Positions 13,749-21,100 of a DNA stretch of 33,448 nucleotides are shown in pieces; the stretch's first letter is position 1, and every line of letters begins with the position of its first letter. The stretch spans positions 1-33,448 of IMG/VR virus record IMGVR_UViG_3300050014_000668; one strand, given 5' to 3'. The stretch is from a virus. The position numbers were made by a program, and so were the translations under genes. The notes below the pieces were generated by a model, which ran no database searches, was not told the origin of the DNA, and worked only from the letters and a program-made list of their open reading frames with translations.

Positions 13749-14561
13749 ATGCCGACTTTCAACTACTGGAGCGTTTCCCCCCGCGAGCTCGCCCTCATGA
13801 CCCGGGAGCGCGTTTCCATGTGCATCGACTACGAGCTGATGGAGAAGGGGGTCATCAAGGTCGAGCAGCCGGCCATGCGCCCCATCGTTCCGGTCACCAT
13901 CGAAACCAAGCCATACTACATGGTCAAGACCAATTCCTACAACGAGCTGTGCTGCTTCGAAACCATGCCCGAGGCCGAGGCGATGCTCGGGCTGCACCCG
14001 GTCAAGCGGAACTACAGCTACGACTGCGGCGCCAAGGTCTACTACGCCGACAATGAGGACCTGGCCCTCACCATCGAGATCGTCCAGTTGGCCAGCAAGG
14101 CCGACTACATGAACGCCGTCAAGACCATGAAGGAGAACAAGGCGGCCGAGGAGGCCAACGCCAAGGCCCAGGCCGAGTTCGCCACAGACGCCAAGTCCAT
14201 GGACGAGGTGACCAACGGCCTCTTCGATGACTGGATGCATCAGCAGGAAGTCGAGTCCAAGAACCAGCGGATCCTGGGGATCTGGAAGAGCTACCTGAAG
14301 ATGAGCGAGAACGATCGGCGCATCGCCACCAACTTCATCAACCGGGTCTTCCAGCCCGACGAGGTCAAGGGTGCCGTCGAATGGCTCGGCGAGGCCTGGG
14401 ATGCCCCCCTGCCGGAGGTCGAAGGACTGGACCTGACGAATACCCCGATGTGCGCAGACGATGTCAGGGAGATGATCGACACCGGGTGCCCGGTCATCCC
14501 CGACGACCAGCCGGCGGTCAGGCCCTGCACTGACCTGGACCCGATGGACATCGATTTCTGA
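13749..14561 (+). CDS. Hypothetical protein, 270 aa
   Basis: ATG 13749 follows AAAGGAGC. The product has two parts: residues 1-110, strand-rich (VTIETKPYYMVKTNSYNELC; GLHPVKRNYSYDCGAKVYYA), then a helical linker (NKAAEEANAKAQAEFATDAK) and an acidic C-terminus. I do not recognise it. It is followed by a strong terminator, so it ends a transcription unit. Confidence 0.65.
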   Translation: MPTFNYWSVSPRELALMTRERVSMCIDYELMEKGVIKVEQPAMRPIVPVTIETKPYYMVKTNSYNELCCFETMPEAEAMLGLHPVKRNYSYDCGAKVYYADNEDLALTIEIVQLASKADYMNAVKTMKENKAAEEANAKAQAEFATDAKSMDEVTNGLFDDWMHQQEVESKNQRILGIWKSYLKMSENDRRIATNFINRVFQPDEVKGAVEWLGEAWDAPLPEVEGLDLTNTPMCADDVREMIDTGCPVIPDDQPAVRPCTDLDPMDIDF

Positions 14562-14578
14562 TCCACTCAGCCCTGCTG

Positions 14579-14607
14579 GCCCCGGCCTAATCCGCCGGGG
14601 CTTTTTT
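14579..14607 (+). terminator. Rho-independent terminator
   Basis: Perfect 8-bp stem GCCCCGGC (14579-14586) and GCCGGGGC (14594-14601), 7-nt loop, followed by six T (14602-14607). It lies 18 nt after the 13749-14561 gene and just before operator P5, separating two transcription units. Confidence 0.9.
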
Positions 14608-14627
14608 ATGGCGCCGAGCGTTACTTT

Positions 14628-14642
14628 GGACCATAATGGGAC
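14628..14642 (+). promoter_or_regulatory. Operator P5 GGACC-ATAAT-GGGAC with CATAAT box
   Basis: The inverted repeat contains CATAAT at 14632-14637, but the position 16 nt upstream (14610-14615, GGCGCC) is not a -35. This site may be a weak promoter, need an activator, or act only as an operator. ATG 14664 is 27 nt behind the -10-like box. Confidence 0.55.
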
Positions 14643-14663
14643 ATAGCAAAGGAGAACAGCCAC

Positions 14664-15023
14664 ATGCCCATCATGAATGACGCCGATCTTGCCCGCTGGT
14701 ATCGCACCCCCGGAGATCCCGATGTGTTCGAGGACATCGCAGAATGGTTCCAACGCGAAACCGGGCATCTGCGCCCCGGCAAGGACCCTGCGCCGGGCAG
14801 CGGGCACACCTATGAGTGCTGCCATGATGCCTGGGCCGAATGGTCCGAGCAGAAGCACGGGGAGGCCGTGCGTGGCCTGCTGGCCCAGCGCAACCGATAC
14901 CTGGAAGCCCTGGTGCCTATCGCCGCCGAGGGTTGCCGGAACGAGGATGTGGGCGACGATGCCCCGCCTCCGGGTTGCGTTTGTCCTGCCTGCCGCGCCA
15001 GCCATGCTCTCAACCCCGAGTAA
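14664..15023 (+). CDS. Small hypothetical protein with C-terminal cysteines
   Basis: ATG 14664 follows AAAGGAGAACAGCCAC. The 119-aa product is helical and polar (DADLARWYRTPGDPDVFEDI; EQKHGEAVRGLLAQRNRYLE) and has CVCPAC near its end. The three C-terminal cysteines plus CC at 52-53 might bind metal. Function unknown. First gene after terminator and operator P5. Confidence 0.6.
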   Translation: MPIMNDADLARWYRTPGDPDVFEDIAEWFQRETGHLRPGKDPAPGSGHTYECCHDAWAEWSEQKHGEAVRGLLAQRNRYLEALVPIAAEGCRNEDVGDDAPPPGCVCPACRASHALNPE

Positions 15024-15049
15024 TGCCCGTCCTCGAAAGGAGGAACCCT

Positions 15050-15487
15050 TTGGTCGAAGACCTTGAATTTGAAGCAGTGGAGAGGGAGCGGGATGTTCTG
15101 CAATCCAAGATGGACGAGGTATATGCCGCCCTTCCTGCTTCGTCCGAATACATGGACCCTCCTGACGGGGGAAGCCCCAGCGCCGGGGTCATGGTTGGCA
15201 GGATGCGTGCAGACCGGGATTCCCTCCGCACCCGGGTCGCGGAACTGGAGACGAAGCTGGAAGAGTCCCAACTCAACGAGTGCGCAGTCCAGCGGGAACG
15301 CGATGCGTCTCAGGGGGAGCGTGATCGGCTCCTGGGAGAGGTGGAAAATATTCTGAGGTCAGCCAGCCCCCATCCCGAGCACCACCCATCCATGCATCAA
15401 GCCTGGAAGCAAGCGACCAAGACCATGGCCGAGCTTGGCTACCCTGTCCCCATCCATTACCTCAAGCGGGCCGGTGATACCGACTGA
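15050..15487 (+). CDS. Coiled-coil hypothetical protein
   Basis: TTG 15050 follows AAAGGAGG by 5-6 nt; ATG 15023, overlapping the previous stop, has no SD. The 145-aa product is a coiled coil over most of its length (VERERDVLQSKMDEVYAALP; RVAELETKLEESQL), with a small C-terminal part. It resembles in style the larger coiled-coil gene at 18316. Confidence 0.55.
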   Translation: MVEDLEFEAVERERDVLQSKMDEVYAALPASSEYMDPPDGGSPSAGVMVGRMRADRDSLRTRVAELETKLEESQLNECAVQRERDASQGERDRLLGEVENILRSASPHPEHHPSMHQAWKQATKTMAELGYPVPIHYLKRAGDTD

Positions 15488-15534
15488 CCCTCGCCTGCCC
15501 AGGGCCATCCCTGGACCACACCCAAAGGACTCCC

Positions 15535-15768
15535 ATGGACACCGTGAAGAGCAAAATCGCCCTTTCAAACCTCCAGCGCGAACTGGATGACCGCTACCGA
15601 GCCCTGCAGAATGCCATCGCCCCGCGCCCGCTCATGAACGGCCACGAAAGATGCCGCCGAGGAAGCTGGGCGCACCCCGAGAACCTGGTCGCCACCACCG
15701 GGACCGAAACTGAGATCAGGCTGGTGGTCGCGGACTTCCAGACCATCCTCAAGGAGATCATTCGATGA
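15535..15768 (+). CDS. Small hypothetical protein
   Basis: ATG 15535 follows AAAGGAC. The 77-aa product is helical at both ends (KIALSNLQRELDDRYRALQN; VVADFQTILKEIIR). It overlaps the exonuclease start by 4 nt, so the two are likely translated together. No family is recognised. Confidence 0.55.
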   Translation: MDTVKSKIALSNLQRELDDRYRALQNAIAPRPLMNGHERCRRGSWAHPENLVATTGTETEIRLVVADFQTILKEIIR

Positions 15769-16499
15769 ATATCCAAGAAGCCATCTTCGGCACGCTGGAC
15801 ACCGAAACCACCGGCCTGGACCCCACCGCGGGCCACCAGATCGTGGAGTTCGCGTTCGTGGCCACCAGCGCCACGGCGGAACTTGACCACGCCACCACTC
15901 TGGTGAACCCGGGCCGACCGATCCCCCCAGAAGCCAGCGCGATCCATCACCTCATCAATGAGGACGTCGCTGGAGCGCCAGACCTGCCCGGCGCCGTCGG
16001 TCCGATCATGATGGAATTCACCGGCCACTATGGGCCGTTCGGAGCCTACGTCGCGCACAACGCCCCGTTCGACAGCGCCTTCCTGCCGGCCTTCATCGAC
16101 GCGCCCTGGCTTGACACCCTGCGCCTTGCCAAGCGGCTGCACCCTGACTTCGACCAGCACGGCAACGAGTTTTTGCGCTACAAGCTAGGCATCACCTACC
16201 CCGGAATCCGCGACGAGGTGCCTCACCGGGCACTGCATGACGCCCGGGTGACGGCGGCGCTGCTGCGGTTTTTCATCCATGAGATCGTCACAGTCCGGGC
16301 CGACTTCCCCCAAAACATCGAGGACTTGATCGCCTTCATCGCCCGCCCGATGATCTTGGCGGCTCCGGTCCAGTTCGGGAAATGGCGCGGTACCCCATGG
16401 AACCAGGTAGACAAAGGTTATTTGAAGTGGATCACCATCCAGCCCGATTTCGACATCGACATCATGGCAACCGCCAGACACTTCCTAGGCTACAGATAG
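15765..16499 (+). CDS. ExoX-like DEDDh 3'-5' exonuclease
   Basis: ATG 15765 has AAGGAG upstream. The 244-aa product carries Exo I LDTETTGLD (D12, E14), Exo II AHNAPFDSAFL (D103) and Exo III HRALHDA (H154, D159), the DnaQ-type DEDDh set. The C-terminal FGKWRGTPWNQVDKGYLKWI motif is the DUF3820-like module also found at the end of exodeoxyribonuclease X. It should degrade DNA 3' to 5' in repair or replication. It ends the unit before the GGNNN array. Confidence 0.85.
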   Translation: MNIQEAIFGTLDTETTGLDPTAGHQIVEFAFVATSATAELDHATTLVNPGRPIPPEASAIHHLINEDVAGAPDLPGAVGPIMMEFTGHYGPFGAYVAHNAPFDSAFLPAFIDAPWLDTLRLAKRLHPDFDQHGNEFLRYKLGITYPGIRDEVPHRALHDARVTAALLRFFIHEIVTVRADFPQNIEDLIAFIARPMILAAPVQFGKWRGTPWNQVDKGYLKWITIQPDFDIDIMATARHFLGYR

Positions 16500-16510
16500 C
16501 TAACACGACG

Positions 16511-16837
16511 CGGCAGAGCAGGTTTGGTGGGGTAATGACAGGGAAGGTGGACCACGGTCCGTTTGGGCTTGGCAGGCTAGGGAAGACGCGGACTGGTCAT
16601 CTACGGCATGGCAGGCGAGGAATGGCGAAGCATGGTGAGGCACGGTCTAGATTGGTACGGCAGGCGTGGATAGGACGGGCAAAGCAAGACGGAGTGGGAC
16701 ACGGCATAGCAGGCAGGGCGAGGCGGGGTGAGGTGAGACAAGGCCGGATTAGGCATGGCAGGCAGGGATAGGTGGAGCAAAGAGGGCACGGGGGGCAGGC
16801 GAGGAAAGGCTCGGTAGGCGGGGAGCGGAACGGCCGG
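16511..16837 (+). repeat. GGNNN pentanucleotide array with 4-nt phase slips
   Basis: GG (sometimes AG, GA or a single G) recurs every 5 nt through this stretch. The phase slips by one base at GGCA, AGCA or GGTA at 16571, 16610, 16659, 16708, 16757, 16794 and 16813, each directly followed by GG. Slips at 16610, 16659, 16708 and 16757 are exactly 49 nt apart, so the central part consists of 49-nt units of one tetramer plus nine pentamers. No credible gene is present. G2N3 spacing fits two-tier G-quadruplexes. Confidence 0.85.
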
Positions 16838-16844
16838 TTTGGAG

Positions 16845-16877
16845 TTGACGAGTATATTATTTGTCCCATAATGGGAT
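16845..16877 (+). promoter_or_regulatory. Promoter P6 with operator GTCCC-ATAAT-GGGAT
   Basis: TTGACG (16845-16850), 16-nt spacer rich in A and T, CATAAT (16867-16872). The operator is at 16863-16877. It lies just after the GGNNN array and 47 nt before ATG 16919. Confidence 0.75.
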
Positions 16878-16918
16878 AAACAAGCCGGATACACCGGCAC
16901 GCAAAGGAGCAGCACGCC

Positions 16919-17548
16919 ATGGCAAAGAAATCGGCAATGACGCCCAACACCGCAGAAGTCGGCATCCGCAAGATCCAGATCATCCTGCGCGGAAGGCCCG
17001 GGGCGCCCCTGGTGATCCATGCCTTCGCCGACAAGGCCAAGGAGGAGATCCGCCAGAAGCAGGCCAAGAGCGCCAAACAGGCGAAGGAAGCCCGGCAACC
17101 GGAGGTCGAATTCCTGGCTGCGCGCTATCTGGATGGCCAGGGCCGAGAATGCGCGCCCGTCACGGCCATTAAGAAAAGCCTGATCACTGCGGCCACGGCC
17201 TTTGATGACATGACCAAGGTCGCGCTGCGCCAGGCGATCTTCGTGGCGCCCACGGCCGACCCGGCCAGCATGCTGGTGCCCATCGAGAAGCACGACGGAA
17301 CCCCGGCGATCGGGAGGATGCGCGAGGACGCAGTCACGATCGGGATCAACACCCGCGGGCTGACCTACCGGCCGGAATATCCAGAGTGGCAGCTTCGGGT
17401 CAACGTCGAATTCAACCCCCGGCTGGTGAGCGAGGAGCAACTTCTTGCCCTCATCGACCAGGCCGGATGGGGTGTCGGCATCTGCGAAGGGCGCCCAGAG
17501 CGATCGAGCGCGCTGGGGTGGGGGCGGTTTGAACGGGTCGAGGAATGA
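16919..17548 (+). CDS. Conserved phage protein of unknown function
   Basis: ATG 16919 follows AAAGGAGCAGCACGCC. The 209-aa product has a lysine-rich region about 40-60 and a C-terminal half with REDAVTIGINTRGLTYRPEY, VNVEFNPRLVSEEQLLALID and GWGVGICEGRPERSSALGWG. The last motif (GVG-x-C/G-E-x-RP, then G-x-FG-like) is familiar from a widespread phage protein family with no known role; this recollection is not verified. It is the first gene behind the array and P6. Confidence 0.65.
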   Translation: MAKKSAMTPNTAEVGIRKIQIILRGRPGAPLVIHAFADKAKEEIRQKQAKSAKQAKEARQPEVEFLAARYLDGQGRECAPVTAIKKSLITAATAFDDMTKVALRQAIFVAPTADPASMLVPIEKHDGTPAIGRMREDAVTIGINTRGLTYRPEYPEWQLRVNVEFNPRLVSEEQLLALIDQAGWGVGICEGRPERSSALGWGRFERVEE

Positions 17549-17949
17549 CCAAGCCGATCCCGGTCCCACGCGAAGGGATCGCATCCTGCTGCAATGCCCT
17601 GGTCCTGCCACGTCTTTGTGACATGGAAGAAATCAGGGCGTGGTTCCTCAGAGGCCTTCCTTATCACGGAGGCGTGGATGCTGAGTCCATGCGCTTCATT
17701 AAGGCATTGGATCCTCTTCCAGAGCGCTGGGAGGATTGGCCGGAAGCATCCAAACTGGCCTGCCCGATATCCGAACTTGGGACTGGCCAGAGATACCGGT
17801 GCAGGCTGCTTGGCGAGGATGGACTCTGCACCATCTACGACCGCAGAACCTACGTCTGCTCCCAATACAAGCCGGCGGCGACCGAATGCCGCACATGCAA
17901 ATGGTTCAAGGATGGAAAGTGCCAACCGGCACCATTGGAGGGAAGATGA
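17545..17949 (+). CDS. Cysteine-cluster protein (YkgJ-like)
   Basis: ATG 17545 overlaps the previous stop. The 134-aa product has CC at 15-16, CPIS, then CRLLGEDGLCTIYDRRTYVC and CRTCKW, CQP. The C...G-x-C-x-IY-x-R-x-C core is like the YkgJ-type cysteine cluster that binds zinc or an iron-sulphur centre. Function is unknown. Confidence 0.6.
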   Translation: MTKPIPVPREGIASCCNALVLPRLCDMEEIRAWFLRGLPYHGGVDAESMRFIKALDPLPERWEDWPEASKLACPISELGTGQRYRCRLLGEDGLCTIYDRRTYVCSQYKPAATECRTCKWFKDGKCQPAPLEGR

Positions 17950-18167
17950 ACATTCTGATTCCAGCCACGGTCGTCAAAGACATCGGCCGGCTCGACGCCA
18001 CCCTCCGTCTGCCGACCGCCCCGCGCACCGGCCACCACATGGCCACGATCTGCTGCATCTGCGGACAGCAGATCGAGGACGAGACATTCCTGGCCGGGTT
18101 CAAGCTGGGCTATCCCAACATGATCCTCCATGAAGCGTGCCTGCCCGAAGGAGAGCCGAAGCCATGA
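17946..18167 (+). CDS. Small protein with CxxC motif
   Basis: ATG 17946 overlaps the previous stop. The 73-aa product has CCICGQQIEDETF and HEACLP, a C-x2-C...H-x2-C zinc-finger pattern. No family is recognised. It sits in a tightly overlapping group from 16919 to 20232. Confidence 0.55.
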   Translation: MNILIPATVVKDIGRLDATLRLPTAPRTGHHMATICCICGQQIEDETFLAGFKLGYPNMILHEACLPEGEPKP

Positions 18168-18319
18168 GCACCCCACATCCAATTTCCGAAGATCACCCAT
18201 CGCCAGGCGAGCGCGCTGGCATGGGGGAATGCCAATGCATGTTCCATCTCGCAGAGCGTGCCAAACAGGCCCGCGCCGAGCGCCAGAGCGTCCCAGTGAC
18301 GCGGAAGGGAAAACCATGA
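18164..18319 (+). CDS. Small hypothetical protein
   Basis: ATG 18164 overlaps the previous stop and follows AAGGAG. The 51-aa product is polar, with HPSPGERAGMGECQCMFHLA and a basic end. It overlaps the coiled-coil gene by 4 nt. It may serve mainly for translational coupling. Confidence 0.45.
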   Translation: MSTPHPISEDHPSPGERAGMGECQCMFHLAERAKQARAERQSVPVTRKGKP

Positions 18320-20232
18320 CCAACCCACCCATTGATCAGCACCTCGTCGCTGCAGCGATCGCACACCGCGGGTGCTGCGGTAGTGAGCACGACCCCAAAC
18401 AGGGGAAGCTTCACGGCTTCTGCGTGGTCTGCGGGGTGCCCTGGCCCTGCGACACGGCGAAGGCCTTCATGGTGCCGGCGCTGGCCGAGAGCATCATGGG
18501 GCACGATGCGCCTGACTTGAGCACAGAGGAACGCGCGCGGGCGGAGACGGCCGAGACCTTGCTCGAGGTCCACCGGGCGATCAACAGAGAGGTCCGCGGC
18601 ATGCTGGGCATCGAGGAGGGGCAGAGCATCCCGTCTGCCATCATCCTCCTCCAGACCAACATGAAGACAGCCAGGGCGGAGCTGACCTACATGATGACCC
18701 AGAAGGGAAACTCCGAGCGGGGCGCCGAGGCTTGGAGCAGGATTGCCCGGGCGGCGGAGAAGCGCACCGAGGAGGCTGAAGAGGCCGCCAGCACCTTGCA
18801 GGACGAACTGGAGTCCGCCAATGATCGGGCTTCGGAATTCATCGCGCAGTTCCACACCGAGCAGGACAGCAAGATGCAGCAGCTTGAGAGGGCAGAGAGG
18901 GCAGAGAAGTTGGCCGGCACTCTGCAGACCGAGTTGACCGCTTTAAGGGTGGCCCACGAAGAAGCCGTCAAGGCCGTATCTTTCATGCAGGAAAAGGTGG
19001 AGCGGCTGAACCTCGAATGCACCACCGTCGCCAACCTCGCCGAGAAGCGCAAGGGGACACTCCTTGAGGTGCAGCAGCACCTATCCGATATGACCTATCG
19101 CAACGAGGCCAACCGGAAGTACATGGAGACGTGGCGGGATCAGGCCAACGTCACCAATGCCGAGATCAGCCAGGCCAAGGACCGGATCAAGCGGTATTTC
19201 GTCGCCGCCAAGTTCAACGACATCGAGAACCTGATGACCGCCTTCTGGAACGACGATAACGCGCCGGAGGAACTCGGAACGGTGATCGAGTCCGCGGTCG
19301 CAGAGATCAAAAAGGATCGGGACGGCATGGCGGATGACGTGGCCGCAATGAAGGGGGAATTGGCCGGCGCGCGCGCCGAGGTGGAGCGCCTGACCACCAA
19401 GCTCGCTGACCAGTTCGAGGAGTGGCGCCGGGACCAGAACGGGCTCGCGGAGGCCATGATCAGGCTGGGAGCCATCGACGCGGCCATGGATGGGAATCCA
19501 CCCATGCCTGAGATCCTGGCCATGGAACATTCTTTCGACTACATCACCAGGCTAAAAGAGTGGGGGACCCAGAACCGTGATGCCGCCGCCGCGCTCCGAG
19601 TGGAAGCCAAGGAACGGGCCAATGCCTACTCCCGGCAGATCAACGAACTGAAGACCGCGCATGCTTCCACCACGGACAACCTTTGGGCGGCCCTGAATGA
19701 GGCCCGAGAGCGCGCGGACCAATATAGTGCCGAGGTCAAGCGCCTGAACGGGGATCTCGCAGCGGCAACCGCCCGTCTCGCAGCTATCGAGGCTGCCAAA
19801 AAAGAGGCCATCAAGGTCCCTGACCCGTGGCCTTCCGAGAACTCCATTTCGATCAGTAAGGTGGAGGAAATACATTCTTACGCTTGCTGGATGAGGGACG
19901 CTGCCTGCGCCCTCAGCACGGAGAAGGACCGTCTGATCGAACGCATCAAGACGCTGGAGTCCACCAACCGGGACCTACGGGACGACCTGAACAACAGCAA
20001 GGTGGCGCCCTGGACCTTGATGCCCGGAGAGCCCATGCGCCCAGGCGTCATCACTGAATGGATCAAATACTCGCAGAGGATTCGTGCCATGTTGATAGCG
20101 GAGCGGGTGGCACATTCCAACTACCAGCAGACCGTCACTGGCGTGGTTAAGGAGATCGCGGATTGGTGGGCCGGGGAAGACGGCGAGCCGTTCACGGTTG
20201 AAATGCTCGGGCGCCTTAACGCCCTGCGATAG
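18316..20232 (+). CDS. Large coiled-coil protein with N-terminal cysteine cluster
   Basis: ATG 18316 gives 638 aa. Residues 15-46 hold HRGCCGSEHDP and GFCVVCGVPWPC, a likely zinc site. The remainder to about residue 580 is almost entirely coiled coil (EKRTEEAEEAASTLQDELES; RAERAEKLAGTLQTEL; EVKRLNGDLAAATARLAAIE). The C-terminus has a helical domain with WWAGEDGEPFTVEMLGRLNA. It looks like a filamentous or SMC-like structural protein without an ATPase head; no Walker motif is seen. Role is unknown. Confidence 0.7.
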   Translation: MTNPPIDQHLVAAAIAHRGCCGSEHDPKQGKLHGFCVVCGVPWPCDTAKAFMVPALAESIMGHDAPDLSTEERARAETAETLLEVHRAINREVRGMLGIEEGQSIPSAIILLQTNMKTARAELTYMMTQKGNSERGAEAWSRIARAAEKRTEEAEEAASTLQDELESANDRASEFIAQFHTEQDSKMQQLERAERAEKLAGTLQTELTALRVAHEEAVKAVSFMQEKVERLNLECTTVANLAEKRKGTLLEVQQHLSDMTYRNEANRKYMETWRDQANVTNAEISQAKDRIKRYFVAAKFNDIENLMTAFWNDDNAPEELGTVIESAVAEIKKDRDGMADDVAAMKGELAGARAEVERLTTKLADQFEEWRRDQNGLAEAMIRLGAIDAAMDGNPPMPEILAMEHSFDYITRLKEWGTQNRDAAAALRVEAKERANAYSRQINELKTAHASTTDNLWAALNEARERADQYSAEVKRLNGDLAAATARLAAIEAAKKEAIKVPDPWPSENSISISKVEEIHSYACWMRDAACALSTEKDRLIERIKTLESTNRDLRDDLNNSKVAPWTLMPGEPMRPGVITEWIKYSQRIRAMLIAERVAHSNYQQTVTGVVKEIADWWAGEDGEPFTVEMLGRLNALR

Positions 20233-20273
20233 AAGGCACCACAACGGCGCTCCGTGGCTGTCACAATTGAGGC

Positions 20274-20591
20274 ATGGACCTCCTGCCCCACTTGACCAGC
20301 CACGAGAGCGCCGAGATGTATGCGCTCACCCAGGCGCTTGCGTTGGAGCATCTCGGGAACCTTCTGGCGGGGTTGGAGCGACACCTGGGCGAGTCTGTGA
20401 TCTTCGACCCAGCAGCGCGCATCCAGGAGCAGACCATCCGCGATGGGGTAAAGATCGGCCGAGCGCTCTGCGAATACATGGTGGCGGAAGCGAAGCGCGC
20501 CGGCCTGGGGCCAGAGCCAATGGAGGACAGATGGCGGGACCTGCTCGGGGGAGCCTTGGCATTCATTGCCCAGCAGCACGACCAGGCATGA
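20274..20591 (+). CDS. Small helical hypothetical protein
   Basis: ATG 20274 gives 105 aa, helical throughout (MYALTQALALEHLGNLLAGL; GVKIGRALCEYMVAEAKRAG). The SD is weak (TTGAGG). It is the last rightward gene, ending 4 nt before the convergent hairpins. Confidence 0.5.
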   Translation: MDLLPHLTSHESAEMYALTQALALEHLGNLLAGLERHLGESVIFDPAARIQEQTIRDGVKIGRALCEYMVAEAKRAGLGPEPMEDRWRDLLGGALAFIAQQHDQA

Positions 20592-20594
20592 GAA

Positions 20595-20628
20595 GGGCCC
20601 CGCTTGGGGCCCTGATCACCATTGGTGA
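20595..20628. terminator. Convergent hairpin pair (possible bidirectional terminator)
   Basis: A perfect stem GGGCCCC (20595-20601) and GGGGCCC (20606-20612) with loop GCTT, followed after one base by ATCACC-ATT-GGTGAT (20614-20628). They lie between the last rightward gene and the last leftward gene. No T-tract follows on either strand, so if they terminate they may do so by another mechanism, such as Rho. Confidence 0.55.
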
Positions 20629-20689
20629 TTGTCCTGGAAATACTGGCGCCAGAATCCGCCCGCTTTCGCGCTAACGCTGCTGTGGGGTG

Positions 20690-21100
20690 TCAGGAAGTAA
20701 GGACGCCGCCGGCCGACGCGGAGGTATCCGTGGTGGTGGTGGATGCAGCCGCAGGGGTGGATGCAGCCGCAAGGGCATCGGTGGTGGCGGGAACCGTCGC
20801 GGTGGGTGCCGTGGTCGAGGAGGTGGTAGCCACAGATGCCGCCTCGATGTCCGCCTTCATCTGGGCCCATAGGGTGCCGGCTTCTTTCACGGCCGTCTTG
20901 ACCGCGGTCTCGATGATGGCCAAGTCGCGCTTGGCGGTGGCCTCGTCCTTGGCGACGGTAGCCTCGGCCGCAGCCAGCTTCTCCTTCTCCCAGTCCTTCA
21001 CCTTGGCGATGAAGCCGATGGCCCAATGGCATGCAGCGCCGAGGAAGAAGCCGACGATCAGGACGATCAGGCACAGGAAGATGACATTGACGGTGCTCAT
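20690..21100 (-). CDS. Membrane-anchored protein with Ala/Thr-rich tail
   Basis: ATG at 21100 follows GGAGGTTCT and overlaps the glycosyltransferase stop. The 136-aa product has one N-terminal transmembrane helix (VIFLCLIVLIVGFFLGAACHW), a basic helical stalk (AKVKDWEKEKLAAAEATVAK) and a C-terminal tail rich in S, T, A and P. The layout (one span, stalk) recalls i-spanins or other lysis or periplasm-facing proteins, but no specific family can be named. Confidence 0.55.
   Translation of the reverse strand: MSTVNVIFLCLIVLIVGFFLGAACHWAIGFIAKVKDWEKEKLAAAEATVAKDEATAKRDLAIIETAVKTAVKEAGTLWAQMKADIEAASVATTSSTTAPTATVPATTDALAAASTPAAASTTTTDTSASAGGVLTS

Noticed and set aside
16535-16771. 78-codon ORF across the GGNNN array
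   Set aside because: Its Arg/Gly/His-rich product simply mirrors the repeat, and the array continues past its stop in the same pattern, so DNA spacing explains the sequence better than a protein.
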